Part shown: positions 33,806-42,527 of the stretch, in pieces | Position numbering within the stretch: position 1 is the first letter of the stretch | How the letters are laid out: every line of letters starts with the position of its first letter | The notes under the pieces: generated by a model | Databases searched by the model: none | The model's input: only the letters and a program-made list of their open reading frames with translations | What the model was told of the DNA's origin: nothing | DNA from: Streptomyces sp. H27-H1 | Lineage (GTDB): Bacteria; Actinomycetota; Actinomycetes; Streptomycetales; Streptomycetaceae | Reading direction: 5' to 3' | Assembly (NCBI RefSeq): GCF_026627445.1 | Contig: NZ_JAPNLJ010000021.1 | Coordinates: 59,919-123,918, forward strand | DNA: 64,000 bases | Translations under genes and position numbers: made by a program

Positions 33806-36172
33806 ATGGGCACCGGTACACCGGCCGACGGCGGCTTCGGTGCGCACCTGCACGCACTGCGCACGAGCGCGGGGCTCAGCCAGGAGGAATTGGCGCAGAC
33901 GGCAGGGATCAGCGTGCGCGGGTTGTCCGACCTGGAGCGGAGCCGTTCCCGGGGGCCCCAGCGGCGTACCGTGCGGGCCCTGGCCGACGCCCTGCGCCTG
34001 GACGAGGCCGGAGCCCGCAAGCTGGAACGACTCGCGAGCCTGGGCCGGCACCGCCCGGCCGCCCGAGACGGCGGCGCCCCGGGCACGGCGTCGAAGCCCG
34101 ACCCCGTCCTGCGGCAGGCCGTGCACCACACGCTCGCCCTGCCGCGTGACCTGAGCGATTTCACCGCTCGAGGCCCGGCCCTCGACCGGCTGCTCACCCT
34201 GGTCGAGGACCTCGATCCGGCCCACCCGCCGGTCGCGGTGATCTGCGGACAGCCGGGTCTGGGAAAGACCAGCTTCGCCGTGCACGCCGCCCACGTCCTC
34301 GCCCCGCACTTTCCCGACGGCCAGTACGCCCTCGACTTGCGCGGTATGGACCCCCGCCCCGTCGACCCCCGGGACGCGCTCGCCCGACTGCTCCACGCCC
34401 TGGGCGTACCCGACAGCACGGTCCCCGCAGACGCCGAGGACCGAGCCGGCATGCTGCGTTCCCTCCTGAGCACGCGCCGCGTGCTCCTCCTTCTCGACAA
34501 CGCCGCTGCCGAGGACCAGGTCCGTCCTCTGCTGCCCGGCCACAGCGCTTCTCTCACCCTCGTCACCAGCCGCCACACCCTGGCCGGCCTCGAAGCCGTC
34601 CACCGCACCGAACTGGGACTGCTGCGCCGCGAGGAAGCAGTCGAACTCCTCACCCGCATCATCGGTTCCGCGCGCGTCCGCCAGGAACCCCAGGGAGCCC
34701 GAGACCTTGCCGACTTGTGCGGGCACCTGCCGCTCGCCGTCCGCATCGCCGCGCAGCGCCTGGCGGCCCGGCCCGGAGAGGCGATCACCAAAGTCGTCGC
34801 CCAGCTCGCCGCCCAGGAACGCCGTCTGGACACCCTGGAGGCCGGCTCCCTGCGGGTACGAGCCGCCTTCGCCCTGTCCTACCGGCAACTGGACCCGCTT
34901 GCCCGCACCGTCTTCCGCCGGTCAGCGCTCGCCGACGGTCCCGACTTCGGCCCCGAGACCACGGCGCTGCTTGCCGGCCTGTCTCTGCGCGAGGCCGGCC
35001 GGTACGCGCATGAGCTCACGGACGCCGGTCTGCTCCAGCCTCATCCCACCGCGGAGCGCTACCGTTTCCACGATCTGCTCGCCCTCTTCGCCGCCGAGCA
35101 ACTGGCGGAGGAGGACGAGCCCGCGAACCTCGTCGCCGTACAGGAACGGGCCGACGAGTGGATGGTGCGTCGAGCGACCGCGGCCGCCCGCCTCTTCGCC
35201 ACGGACCACCCGCCGCGTACTCCTGCCCCCGACGCCACCCGTGCCGGAGATCCCGACCCGGCCACCGCGCCCACCGGTCTCGAAGGGGCGCACAGCTGGC
35301 TGACGGCCGAGCGGGCCCAATGGCTGGCAGCGCTGCGCCGGACCCAGGCTTGCGGCCACCACCAACAGGTGGTCGACGCCGCCGAGGCCATGCACTGGTT
35401 CTCCGACCGCACCCTGCACTGGGAGCTGTGGCCGGAGGTCTTCCAGCGGGCCGTCGGCTCCGCCCGTGCCCTCGGGAGCAGGCTGGACGAGGCCGTGCAT
35501 CTCAACTACCTGGCCTGGGCCCACAGCGTCTGTCTCCACGACCACTCTGCAGCCTTGAGCACCGCGCGGGCCGCCCTGACCGTTGCACGAGAGATCGATG
35601 ACCCCCTCCAGACCGGCTGGGCCCTGCACTACGCGGCGGCGGCCCTGAGCGGTCTCGGGCGGACCGGCGAGGCCATCACCCACCTCCACGCGGCGGCCGA
35701 GCACCTCAAGGACCGCACCTGTACTCAGAGCCGCCTGGCAGAGCTGTCCACGCTCAACACACTGGGCCGGCAATTGCGACAGGTCGGGCGCGCCGAGGAG
35801 GCCCTCAGCATTCACCGACGCAGCGAAGCCCTCTGCACCGTAGCCGTGCCGGGCACGTCGCCGGAACTGACCGATCTCTACCGGGCGTCGGCACGGCAGC
35901 ACATCGGCAACGATCTTGCGGCGCTGCGGCGCTGGGAGGAAGCCGAGGGCCATCTACGACATGCGGTGGCCCGCTTCGAGGCGGCGCGGATGCCCGCCTG
36001 GAGCGAACCCGCCCGCCTGGACCTAGGTATCGTCCTGCGCCACCTCACCCGCCGTACGGAGGCCCACGGAACCCTGACGGCCGCGCTCGCGGCGCTGACC
36101 GGGTTGAACAATCCCCGCCAGGTGGAGGCGGCTGCCGAGCTGCGCGCACTGGACGCCGTCGATCAGGCGTAG
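33806..36172 (+). CDS. XRE-STAND NTPase-TPR protein
   Basis: 788 residues in three parts. Residues 10-70: XRE helix-turn-helix (LSQEELAQTAGISVRGLSDL). Residues 115-420: NB-ARC/STAND ATPase with Walker A GQPGLGKTSF (about 148-157), Walker B VLLLLDNA (about 228-235) and the GHLPLAVRIAAQRLA motif. Residues 530-780: helical TPR-like repeats (NTLGRQLRQVGRAEEALSIH). This is the SARP/AfsR-related layout with an XRE domain replacing the SARP DNA-binding part. Such proteins usually act as ATP-dependent regulators that oligomerise on signal; the signal is unknown. Possible defence role cannot be excluded. Confidence 0.9.
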   Translation: MGTGTPADGGFGAHLHALRTSAGLSQEELAQTAGISVRGLSDLERSRSRGPQRRTVRALADALRLDEAGARKLERLASLGRHRPAARDGGAPGTASKPDPVLRQAVHHTLALPRDLSDFTARGPALDRLLTLVEDLDPAHPPVAVICGQPGLGKTSFAVHAAHVLAPHFPDGQYALDLRGMDPRPVDPRDALARLLHALGVPDSTVPADAEDRAGMLRSLLSTRRVLLLLDNAAAEDQVRPLLPGHSASLTLVTSRHTLAGLEAVHRTELGLLRREEAVELLTRIIGSARVRQEPQGARDLADLCGHLPLAVRIAAQRLAARPGEAITKVVAQLAAQERRLDTLEAGSLRVRAAFALSYRQLDPLARTVFRRSALADGPDFGPETTALLAGLSLREAGRYAHELTDAGLLQPHPTAERYRFHDLLALFAAEQLAEEDEPANLVAVQERADEWMVRRATAAARLFATDHPPRTPAPDATRAGDPDPATAPTGLEGAHSWLTAERAQWLAALRRTQACGHHQQVVDAAEAMHWFSDRTLHWELWPEVFQRAVGSARALGSRLDEAVHLNYLAWAHSVCLHDHSAALSTARAALTVAREIDDPLQTGWALHYAAAALSGLGRTGEAITHLHAAAEHLKDRTCTQSRLAELSTLNTLGRQLRQVGRAEEALSIHRRSEALCTVAVPGTSPELTDLYRASARQHIGNDLAALRRWEEAEGHLRHAVARFEAARMPAWSEPARLDLGIVLRHLTRRTEAHGTLTAALAALTGLNNPRQVEAAAELRALDAVDQA

Positions 36173-37068
36173 TTGCCCCGTTCGCCGCCTCCTCGGGATC
36201 GTCCCTCCTCGGCAGAACCGGCGCAGCACGTAGTTCTGCCGGTGGAACTTCCTGGCACCCCCCAGGTCCCCCACACCGGCCGACTGTTCAGGACCTTCCG
36301 TACCCCTGCCCGGCAGCGACCCACCGGCCCCGCGCACGCAGGTCAGGCACGAACACACTCCGGCCGGCGGTGGTGCTCGACCGCGACGGCCCTCGCACAC
36401 AACCCCGCCCGCCCCGACGAACTGGGCCTCCAGCCCGACATCGGCCCACTCCGTGTCAGCGCGGGATCGCTGACGCGCCCCGCCCGCAGGACCTGGCACA
36501 GGGCCTACGCCGTCGTGGCAGGGCGGTGGACGCCGGACGCCGGATGGCCGACGAGTACGGTGCGGCCGCCGGCTCGGTTGCCGGCGTCGATGCCGAAGGG
36601 CCAGTCACCGGGCTCCATGAGTGCCCGAGGTCGAGGTCAAGCTCGCGGGCGGCTCGGTGCGGCATGCCGGGGGCGGGCTTCCGGTACGGGCAGATCGCGC
36701 GGTACCGCGGCATGGTGGCTTCGGGGTGGGGGGCAGGCGTGGATCGCATCGGGGCCCGGTCGCCGGCCCTGGGTTTCGCGGCCACCGGCACGGTCGGCCT
36801 GCAGCTCCCGCCGGGACCATGACCGGGTGACGTCGTAGAGGTTCTCGGCCTACGGGGGGAGCCACCCGGCAGAAGTGTGCCGGGCCCTACTTCTGCCGGT
36901 GGAACCGCATGGTCCCTGCCGCGTCCACCCTGTTGGCTTAACGCGGAACGGACGGCACGGCCGGACGGGGGCACTTGACCGCGCCCGAGACCACCCGCAC
37001 CGCCGTCCGGCAACCGGTACCGCATGCCCGCTCCGGTTCCGACGACCGTCTTCACCCTGGGGAACGAC
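36173..37068. other. long non-coding region with a phosphatase remnant
   Basis: Apart from the HAD remnant at 36505-36713 no gene is seen in these 896 bases. The last 100 bases hold the promoter region of the PI-PLC-like gene. Confidence 0.4.
36505..36713 (-). pseudogene. HAD-IIIA phosphatase (GmhB-like) remnant
   Basis: Two frames rebuild the C-terminal half of a histidinol-/heptose-bisphosphate phosphatase: CPYRKPAPGMPHRAARELDL with DLGHSW in the first, then DWPFGIDAGNRAGGRTVLV in the second, separated by a frameshift where the catalytic GD motif should be. The 5' half is missing. Confidence 0.75.
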
Positions 37069-38538
37069 ATGTTTGCAAGAGGCTTCCGCGTGCTGCGAAG
37101 GCTGTCCCTACCCGTCCTTTCGCTGCTCATCCTGGCCGCGATGCTGCCCACCCCGACGACCGCGGTGGCGGCGTCCGGCAGCAAGTACGGAGACGCCCGC
37201 CTCGACCAGTGGTCGTCGCTGACCACCCACAACTCCTACGCGATCTCGGGCGCGTTGCCGCCTCGGAACCAGTCGCGCAACATCTCCCGGCAGCTCGACG
37301 AAGGCGTGCGCGGGCTGATGCTCGACACCTACGACATCGCCTACGACCAGGAGGGCAACGTCGACCTGATGATGTGCCACTCCACGTTCGCCTGCTTCGA
37401 GACCTTTCGCAGCGGGCTCTTCACGGTGGTGGAATTCCTCAAGGCGCACCCGGACGAAGTGGTCACGGTCTTCCTGGAGAACTACGCCAGCCGTGCGTCG
37501 CTCACGCAGGCTGTCACCGACGTGCTGGAGGCCGAGAACGCGAAGAACCTGCTGTTCTCGCCCAGCCAGTACGACATCGACAACCGGAACTGGCCGCGGC
37601 TGCGCGACATGGTCTCCGACAACCGCCGCCTGGTGGTTTTCCAGGACAAGTGGGGAGATGACGTCCCGGTCAAGTCCAGCGACGGGAGCAAGGAATACGG
37701 GCGCCTCATGTACACCTGGGCGCGCACGGTGGAGACGCTCTACGACTACGACGGCCGGCCGAGCGGCTGCGCATCGCGCAACAGCAACCCGGTGGGGCAG
37801 AACCCCATGCCTGGCACGGCCCTGACGCCGCTGTTCACCATGAACCAGTTCGCCTCGAGCGTGTTGAACCCCGAGGCCAAGGCGCCGGGCGACAACGGCT
37901 CGGCCCTGCAGAACCGCATCGACAAGAGCTGCCGTCCCGCCGCGGGCCGTAACCCGAACTACGTCGCGGTGAACTTCTACCAGCACAGCGACACCAGCGG
38001 TGTCACCCCGCTGTCCGTGGTCAACGAACTCAACCGCAACGCCCACATCTTTCCGCCGCACCCGGCGCTGTGGACCGTCACCTCGAACAAGCAGTACATC
38101 GGGCAGACCTACGAGACCACTGCGCCGAACCGCTGCATGGTGCGGGGCGAGAACTTCCCCGACGGCACGGGCGGAGTGGTGACACAGCGGGCCTGCGCGA
38201 GCCCGGCGCCCAGCAGCCAGCAGTGGTCGGCCGTCCTGCCGCCCTACGACAGCAAGAACTACTACTGGATCAAGGCGGGCAACGGCAACTGCCTCACCAT
38301 CCCGTGGAACCTGGGTGTGCCGCCCGGCAACGGCATGCAACTGTTCTGGTGGCCGTGCGAGGCCCGGTGGCCCTCGGCCAACCAGCTCTGGGAGGTCATG
38401 CCGGCAGAGCAGTACGGCGGGCGACGCGCCTACTACTTCATCAACCAGTGGACCGGCAAGTGCCTGACCCTGGACCCCGCCACGACCGGCGGCAAGGCCG
38501 GCAAGGTCACCCAGGACGTCTGCCCGACCCGCTCATGA
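37069..38538 (+). CDS. secreted PI-PLC X-domain protein with ricin-type tail
   Basis: 489 residues from ATG 37069. Signal peptide at 1-36 (RRLSLPVLSLLILAAMLP, cleavage after AVAA). The phosphatidylinositol-specific phospholipase C X domain spans about residues 45-340: TTHNSYAI (catalytic His 1), LDTYDI, MMCHSTFAC (catalytic His 2), VTVFLENYAS. A beta-trefoil, ricin-B-like region covers about 350-485 (CMVRGENFPDG, GNCLTIPW, TGKCLTLDPATTGGKAG). Likely exported to cleave or bind phosphoinositol-containing lipids or glycolipids, with the tail binding sugar. Closed by a strong terminator. Confidence 0.88.
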   Translation: MFARGFRVLRRLSLPVLSLLILAAMLPTPTTAVAASGSKYGDARLDQWSSLTTHNSYAISGALPPRNQSRNISRQLDEGVRGLMLDTYDIAYDQEGNVDLMMCHSTFACFETFRSGLFTVVEFLKAHPDEVVTVFLENYASRASLTQAVTDVLEAENAKNLLFSPSQYDIDNRNWPRLRDMVSDNRRLVVFQDKWGDDVPVKSSDGSKEYGRLMYTWARTVETLYDYDGRPSGCASRNSNPVGQNPMPGTALTPLFTMNQFASSVLNPEAKAPGDNGSALQNRIDKSCRPAAGRNPNYVAVNFYQHSDTSGVTPLSVVNELNRNAHIFPPHPALWTVTSNKQYIGQTYETTAPNRCMVRGENFPDGTGGVVTQRACASPAPSSQQWSAVLPPYDSKNYYWIKAGNGNCLTIPWNLGVPPGNGMQLFWWPCEARWPSANQLWEVMPAEQYGGRRAYYFINQWTGKCLTLDPATTGGKAGKVTQDVCPTRS

Positions 38539-38592
38539 ATCCCCGGGTCTGATCCCTGCACCTGTCAGACCCGCGATTGCGGCACCCGAAAG

Positions 38593-38620
38593 CGGCCCGG
38601 CCGAGCAATCGGCCGGGCCG
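38593..38620. terminator. terminator after the PI-PLC-like gene
   Basis: Perfect 12-4-12 hairpin (CGGCCCGGCCGA-GCAA-). Remaining bases up to 38932 show no gene. Confidence 0.85.
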
Positions 38621-38932
38621 TCGGCATCAGCAGACACGCCCTGTACGTCCGCTGCACGTCGCAGCGTGGCCGGGACGGGACCGGGACGGGCCGGCTGCCC
38701 GGTCTCCCTGCCTCGCCGGTTTCCCCGCCTACGACGGGCCTGACGCCGAGCCCGTCAACGGCCGGACCACGCACACCTGCAGCACCTCACACACACCCGC
38801 GCCTCCGCAGGGCTGCGCACCCCGGCGGTCCTGGCAGCCTGCTCCGGCAAAAGCCTTCCGTCGGAGTTCAAGCACCACGCCTGGGAGCTCGACTCGGCTC
38901 CCGCCCCGGTCGGCGCCTGACCGAGGGTCGGG

Positions 38933-39670
38933 TTAGGGGCTGGGTGCGCCGCCGATCAGGTAGTCCACCTTGCGCCGCAGCCCGCTCCAGCGCCGGTCGT
39001 GGTGGTAGGCCCGCTTGATGGTCCGGGCCCGCGCCTTGGGTCGGCCCGGGTAGAAGCGACGCGCCCAGGGGGAGACCGGTCGGGCCAGCCGTACCGCCGC
39101 GACCAGCGCGATCAGCGGGACGACGACGCCGAGGACGGCCATCCGGGGCTTGCCCTTGATCAGGGCCATGATCGCCAGCACCAGGTTGAACAGCACGGTG
39201 CCCACCGCGGTGAGCCGGTTCTGCTCCTCGTCGGGGGTCAGGCCGTCGACGCCCAACGGCAGGAACCCGCAGAGCAGCAACGCCGCCAGCGCCGAGGTCA
39301 TGATCACCACCTCGATGCTGATGGTGCCCTCCTTCGTCCAGTAGACGTCGCTCAGGTGCAGGATCAGCGCGAACTCGTCCAGGACCAGCCCCGTCCCCAT
39401 CCCGAACAGCACGGCCGCTGCCGCCGCCCCCCACCCCGTACGGCCGCCCCCGATCGCCGTGAATCCGCCGACGGTCATCAAGATGACCCCGGGGACGCAG
39501 TGGTGGACGTGCAGACCGCCCGGCGTGACGTTGCGGAAGGGGCCCTTCCCCGCCCGGATCATGCGGGTGATGATCCGGGTGGCGGCGAAGGTGACGACGA
39601 ACGCCGAGAGCGCCAGGAGCAGGGGCAGCTTCCCCGGCTCCAGGATGTTGCGGTACCACCAGTCGCCCAT
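38933..39670 (-). CDS. integral membrane protein with HVHH motif
   Basis: 245 residues with about six hydrophobic helices (LPLLLALSAFVVTFAAT, GVILMTVGGFTAIGGG, AAAAVLFGMGTGLVLDEFAL, VVIMTSALAALLLCGFLPL, VGTVLFNLVLAIMALI, MAVLGVVVPLIALVAAV). Conserved-looking polar groups sit in the membrane part: LHVHHCVPG (three His) and LVLDEFALILHL, suggesting metal binding or an intramembrane active site. Basic C-terminus. Function unknown to me; such proteins are widespread in actinomycetes. Starts MGDWWYRNIL at ATG 39670. Confidence 0.72.
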   Translation of the reverse strand: MGDWWYRNILEPGKLPLLLALSAFVVTFAATRIITRMIRAGKGPFRNVTPGGLHVHHCVPGVILMTVGGFTAIGGGRTGWGAAAAAVLFGMGTGLVLDEFALILHLSDVYWTKEGTISIEVVIMTSALAALLLCGFLPLGVDGLTPDEEQNRLTAVGTVLFNLVLAIMALIKGKPRMAVLGVVVPLIALVAAVRLARPVSPWARRFYPGRPKARARTIKRAYHHDRRWSGLRRKVDYLIGGAPSP

Positions 39671-40098
39671 GCCGTCACCTTCGCGGCCCCGGTCGCGCCC
39701 CGCACTACGGATACCGCCGTTCGGGCTCGGTTCCGGCCGAGTCCGCCGCGCTCAGACCGCGGTGGCACCCGCCTCCCCCGCTCCCGCGGTGTCGGTCGCT
39801 CTGATCGGCAGCACGGTGCTGCTCCTCGGCGCCCTGGCGCTGGTCGGCGAGACGAGGGCCGGGGAGAGCGCCACCTTGGTCCGCGATTTCCTCGAGGGCC
39901 TGACCAGCATCGAGAAGTGACTGGCCCGGCCGCCCTTCCGGATGGATCCGAGGCCCTCGGCGCGCTCCGGTCCAAGGTCGGCGAGTACCTCCTCAGCCAC
40001 CGCTCCTCGCTGCTCAGCAGCGCCGTCAGCGACGCCGGTCACGTGGTGCAGGTGGTCACCGTGGTCGTGCCGCGATCGCTGCCCGCCATGGCAGCCGA
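39671..40098. other. stretch with possible remnants
   Basis: Two short plus-strand frames look protein-like (VALIGSTVLLLGALALVGE ending at 39920, and SKVGEYLLSHRSSLLSSAVS ending at 40126), but neither has a recognised family or clear start. Probably decayed coding DNA. Confidence 0.35.
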
Positions 40099-40521
40099 GT
40101 GCGCGCGCTCATCGGCAGGCCGCTGACACGGGCCTGGCTGCTGTGGGATGTTCCCGACGACACGTGGTTCGCTGACGCCCCGGTGCCGCTGGACTTCGGT
40201 GGCGAGCGGGTAGAGATCCAGCATCAGAAGTCCGACGACCTCGCCCTCACCTGGAACTCGCCCAACCCGCACGGCTGCGCCCCCTGGCCGGGCTTCGACC
40301 TTCGCTGGCGCCACGATGCCGACTCCGTTCTCGCCGCACTCCAGGGCCAGGAGCTCCACGAGATCGAATTGCTGGAGCACCACGATGACGACATGGCCAA
40401 GGGCATGGTCGCCCTCGGCTTCGTCTTCCCCGGGGGCCGGGTCACCGTCTACAACGCCCTCGACACGAACGGCTTGAGCTACGGTCCACCGTCTTCGGCC
40501 TACGAACGCCACGCCCTCTGA
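40099..40521 (+). CDS. conserved hypothetical protein
   Basis: 140 residues from GTG 40099: RALIGRPLTRAWLLWDVPDD, then FGGERVEIQHQKSDDLALTW, FDLRWRHDADSVLAAL, and FVFPGGRVTVYNALDTNGLS. Acidic, soluble, no signal. Resembles small Streptomyces proteins sometimes found in toxin-immunity-like settings, but nothing here proves that. Upstream frame overlaps by 28 bases in another phase. Confidence 0.6.
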   Translation: MRALIGRPLTRAWLLWDVPDDTWFADAPVPLDFGGERVEIQHQKSDDLALTWNSPNPHGCAPWPGFDLRWRHDADSVLAALQGQELHEIELLEHHDDDMAKGMVALGFVFPGGRVTVYNALDTNGLSYGPPSSAYERHAL

Positions 40522-40613
40522 CCTCGTCCGCCGGCCCACCACGTCTCGTGGTGCGGAGAAGACCTCTCCACTGCACGTTGTGCTGGGGCGGTCTCGATTG
40601 GGCGAGGTGCGGA

Positions 40614-40765
40614 TCTCGTACCGCGTGTGCAGTGTCCCTGGCCGTGCCGGTCACCGCGTGCGGCTCCGACAAGGCCGACACCACGGCGGACGCCAAACCG
40701 TCCACCAGCGCCCCGGCGACCTCGGCCGCGCCGGCTGCCAAGGGGAAGACGAACGCTGAGCCGGG
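40614..40765 (+). pseudogene. lipoprotein N-terminus remnant
   Basis: CAVSLAVPVTACGSDKADTT followed by a Ser/Thr/Pro/Ala linker reads as the lipobox (VTAC) and linker of a lipoprotein. No start codon with a full signal peptide and no body follow. Confidence 0.5.
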
Positions 40766-40829
40766 ACACGGTTGTGTGGCCCTGTCGGGCGATACGCCGT
40801 CACCCGTGGCGGCGGCGGGGACGACGATC

Positions 40830-41026
40830 CTGGAGGCGACACCGAGGGCGAGTACGGCGGCTCCCGTGAGGGCGATCAGCGCTGTCGTGCTGGAATTGCC
40901 AGTCTCCGCGAGGTTCTCGCCGTCGAGAGGGGCGGAGCCTCCGGTGGGCCGCACAACGCTGGTGGAGGCGGACGAGTTGGTACGGGGGTCGTTGTCACCG
41001 TGTCCGGCAGGCTCCGCCGAGGACAT
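40830..41026 (-). pseudogene. LAXTG cell-wall anchor remnant
   Basis: The minus strand encodes a Ser/Thr-rich stretch, then LAETGNSSTTALIALTGAAV and LALGVASRIVV: a sortase-E-type LAXTG motif with its membrane helix. The positively charged tail and the protein body are missing. It lies head to head with a lipoprotein fragment. Confidence 0.55.
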
Positions 41027-41229
41027 GCGGCCGCCCTGGGCGACCTGCGTGTCAGTGGGGGGCTTGGCATAGGGACGGTCGGGCGTGCCGATCCGGTCCC
41101 AGCGGCCGCGTCCCGGGCGTCCGGGCTTGGTCTACGCCGCGGCCTGCGCATGTACCGCATCGAGAGCGGAGACCAGAACACCCGTCCGGCCCGCCCGGGG
41201 CGAAGGCACTGTCGCGGCGCGAGCAGTTG

Positions 41230-41552
41230 GAGGAGATCGCCACCCTCCCCCGGTGTGGCCGGTGACCTGGCAGCGCTGCTTCCACCTCATCCGGCTCCAC
41301 CTGGACACCAGCCGGACGCTGCCGACCACAGCGGGCAAAGTCATACGCCAAGGCGAAGACTTCGGCCGGTGGGTCGCCACCCACCGACACGGCTGGGACC
41401 AGCTCACCGGAGTCCAGCAGTGGATGTGCGCGCAAGTCATCGGAATCGGACCCGCCGACGAGGGCGAGAAGCCCAAGGCCTGCACCAGCCAGGCCGACAA
41501 GTGGGCGATGCCCTACCCGCCGCCCAGTACTTCGAGCGCGAGGTACACCTGA
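41230..41552 (+). pseudogene. helicase-associated-domain remnant
   Basis: WPVTWQRCFHLIRLHLDTS, GEDFGRWVATHRHGWDQLT and VQQWMCAQVIGI match the repeated helicase-associated domains at the C-terminus of large actinomycete DEAD/DEAH helicases. The helicase core is absent and the frame ends early. Confidence 0.7.
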
Positions 41553-41600
41553 CGCTGAGAACGGGCCGATCGCCGGAAAGGGGGTCCACACCCCCAGCAC

Positions 41601-41638
41601 GCGACGGGCCACACGGGAGTACCCGTGCGGCCCGTCGC
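41601..41638. terminator. hairpin terminator downstream of cspA
   Basis: GCGACGGGCC and complement with an inner CACGGG/CCCGTG stem and AGTA loop; 105 bp past the cspA stop on the minus strand. Confidence 0.75.
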
Positions 41639-41742
41639 TTTACAGCTCCCACTGACAGGTCCGGTATCCGCTGTTCCGGTCAAGCGGCACGGGCAGTGCA
41701 CGCGCTGACCACGGTCCCTGGGCCCGATGGGCTGGGTGGAGG

Positions 41743-41946
41743 TCAGGCCGGGGTGATGTTCTCCGCCTGGGGGCCCTTCTGGCCCTGGGTGACGTCGAAC
41801 GTGACGACCTGGCCCTCCTGGAGCTCACGGAAACCCGAGGAGTTGATGTTGGAGTAGTGGGCGAAGACGTCCGGGCCGCCACCCTCCTGCTCGATGAAGC
41901 CGAAGCCCTTCTCCGCGTTGAACCACTTCACAGTTCCCTTAGCCAT
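41743..41946 (-). CDS. cspA: cold-shock protein CspA family
   Basis: 67-residue cold-shock domain RNA chaperone, full length. RNP1 motif KGFGFIEQ and RNP2 motif VFAHYSNI are present; starts MAKGTVKWFNAE and ends GPQAENITPA as in abundant Streptomyces Csp proteins. ATG 41946. The 250-bp upstream region separates it from a MerR-like gene on the same strand; a reduced copy of both genes lies at 23.9 kb. Confidence 0.95.
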   Translation of the reverse strand: MAKGTVKWFNAEKGFGFIEQEGGGPDVFAHYSNINSSGFRELQEGQVVTFDVTQGQKGPQAENITPA

Positions 41947-42198
41947 GTCACATGCCTTCCAGTCAGGTACGCCTCCCACACCATGTGGAAGGCGGAGGTG
42001 ATCGCCCTGGTTCCTGCGGCACAGCACAGCAAAACGCCCACACCAACGGCGTGGGCAATGGGAACTTCCGAACCACGACAGCTGACCCAGACGCTACACG
42101 CCAACCACCGGCTGTCACCAGAGGAAACAGCGACCCATCACGCATGAGACCAGCTACGTGCAGGCCCTCTCGCCGTAGGCCAACAGGCTCGTACCGTC

Positions 42199-42492
42199 TC
42201 AAGCCGCGATCGTTGGATTCGATGATCGCCGGTTTTCGGCGTTGATCCGCTGAGCTTCCTCGAGCTGGTCCTCGAGGAGGACGATCCGGCAGGCCGCCTC
42301 GATGGGGGTGCCCTGGTCGACGAGTTCGCGGGCGCGGGCGGCGATCCGCAGCTGGTAGCGGGAGTAGCGGCGGCGCCCACCCTCCGAGCTCAGCGGGGTG
42401 ACCAGGCGGGCCTCGCCGAGGGCACGGAGGAAGCCCCGGGTGGTGCCGAGAGCATTTCCGCCGCCCGGCCCATCGTCTCTCATGGAACGCAT
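42199..42492 (-). CDS. MerR/BldC-type small DNA-binding protein
   Basis: 97 residues from ATG 42492 (or 94 from ATG 42483). Core GFLRALGEARLVTPLSSEGG then RRRYSRYQLRIAARARELVD is a winged helix of the MerR/BldC sort; the tail RIVLLEDQLEEAQRINAE is a coiled-coil segment. Relatives have about six more residues in the first helix (GGNALGTT here is short), so the first recognition helix may be impaired. No Shine-Dalgarno sequence; instead a perfect 14-bp hairpin ends 3 bases before the ATG. Followed by cspA. Confidence 0.75.
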   Translation of the reverse strand: MRSMRDDGPGGGNALGTTRGFLRALGEARLVTPLSSEGGRRRYSRYQLRIAARARELVDQGTPIEAACRIVLLEDQLEEAQRINAENRRSSNPTIAA

Positions 42493-42495
42493 GGA

Positions 42496-42527
42496 GGGGC
42501 CCGGGTGCCATGTGGCACCCGGGCCCC
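42496..42527. promoter_or_regulatory. leader hairpin of the MerR-like gene
   Basis: GGGGCCCGGGTGCC, loop ATGT, perfect complement. Abuts the start codon; conserved with one mismatch at 24066-24097. Could be a translation-control hairpin, or a terminator for the opposite strand. Confidence 0.7.

Noticed and set aside
39671..40126. Two short plus-strand frames that look protein-like
   Set aside because: No family match, no start sites, and one overlaps the better supported gene at 40099.
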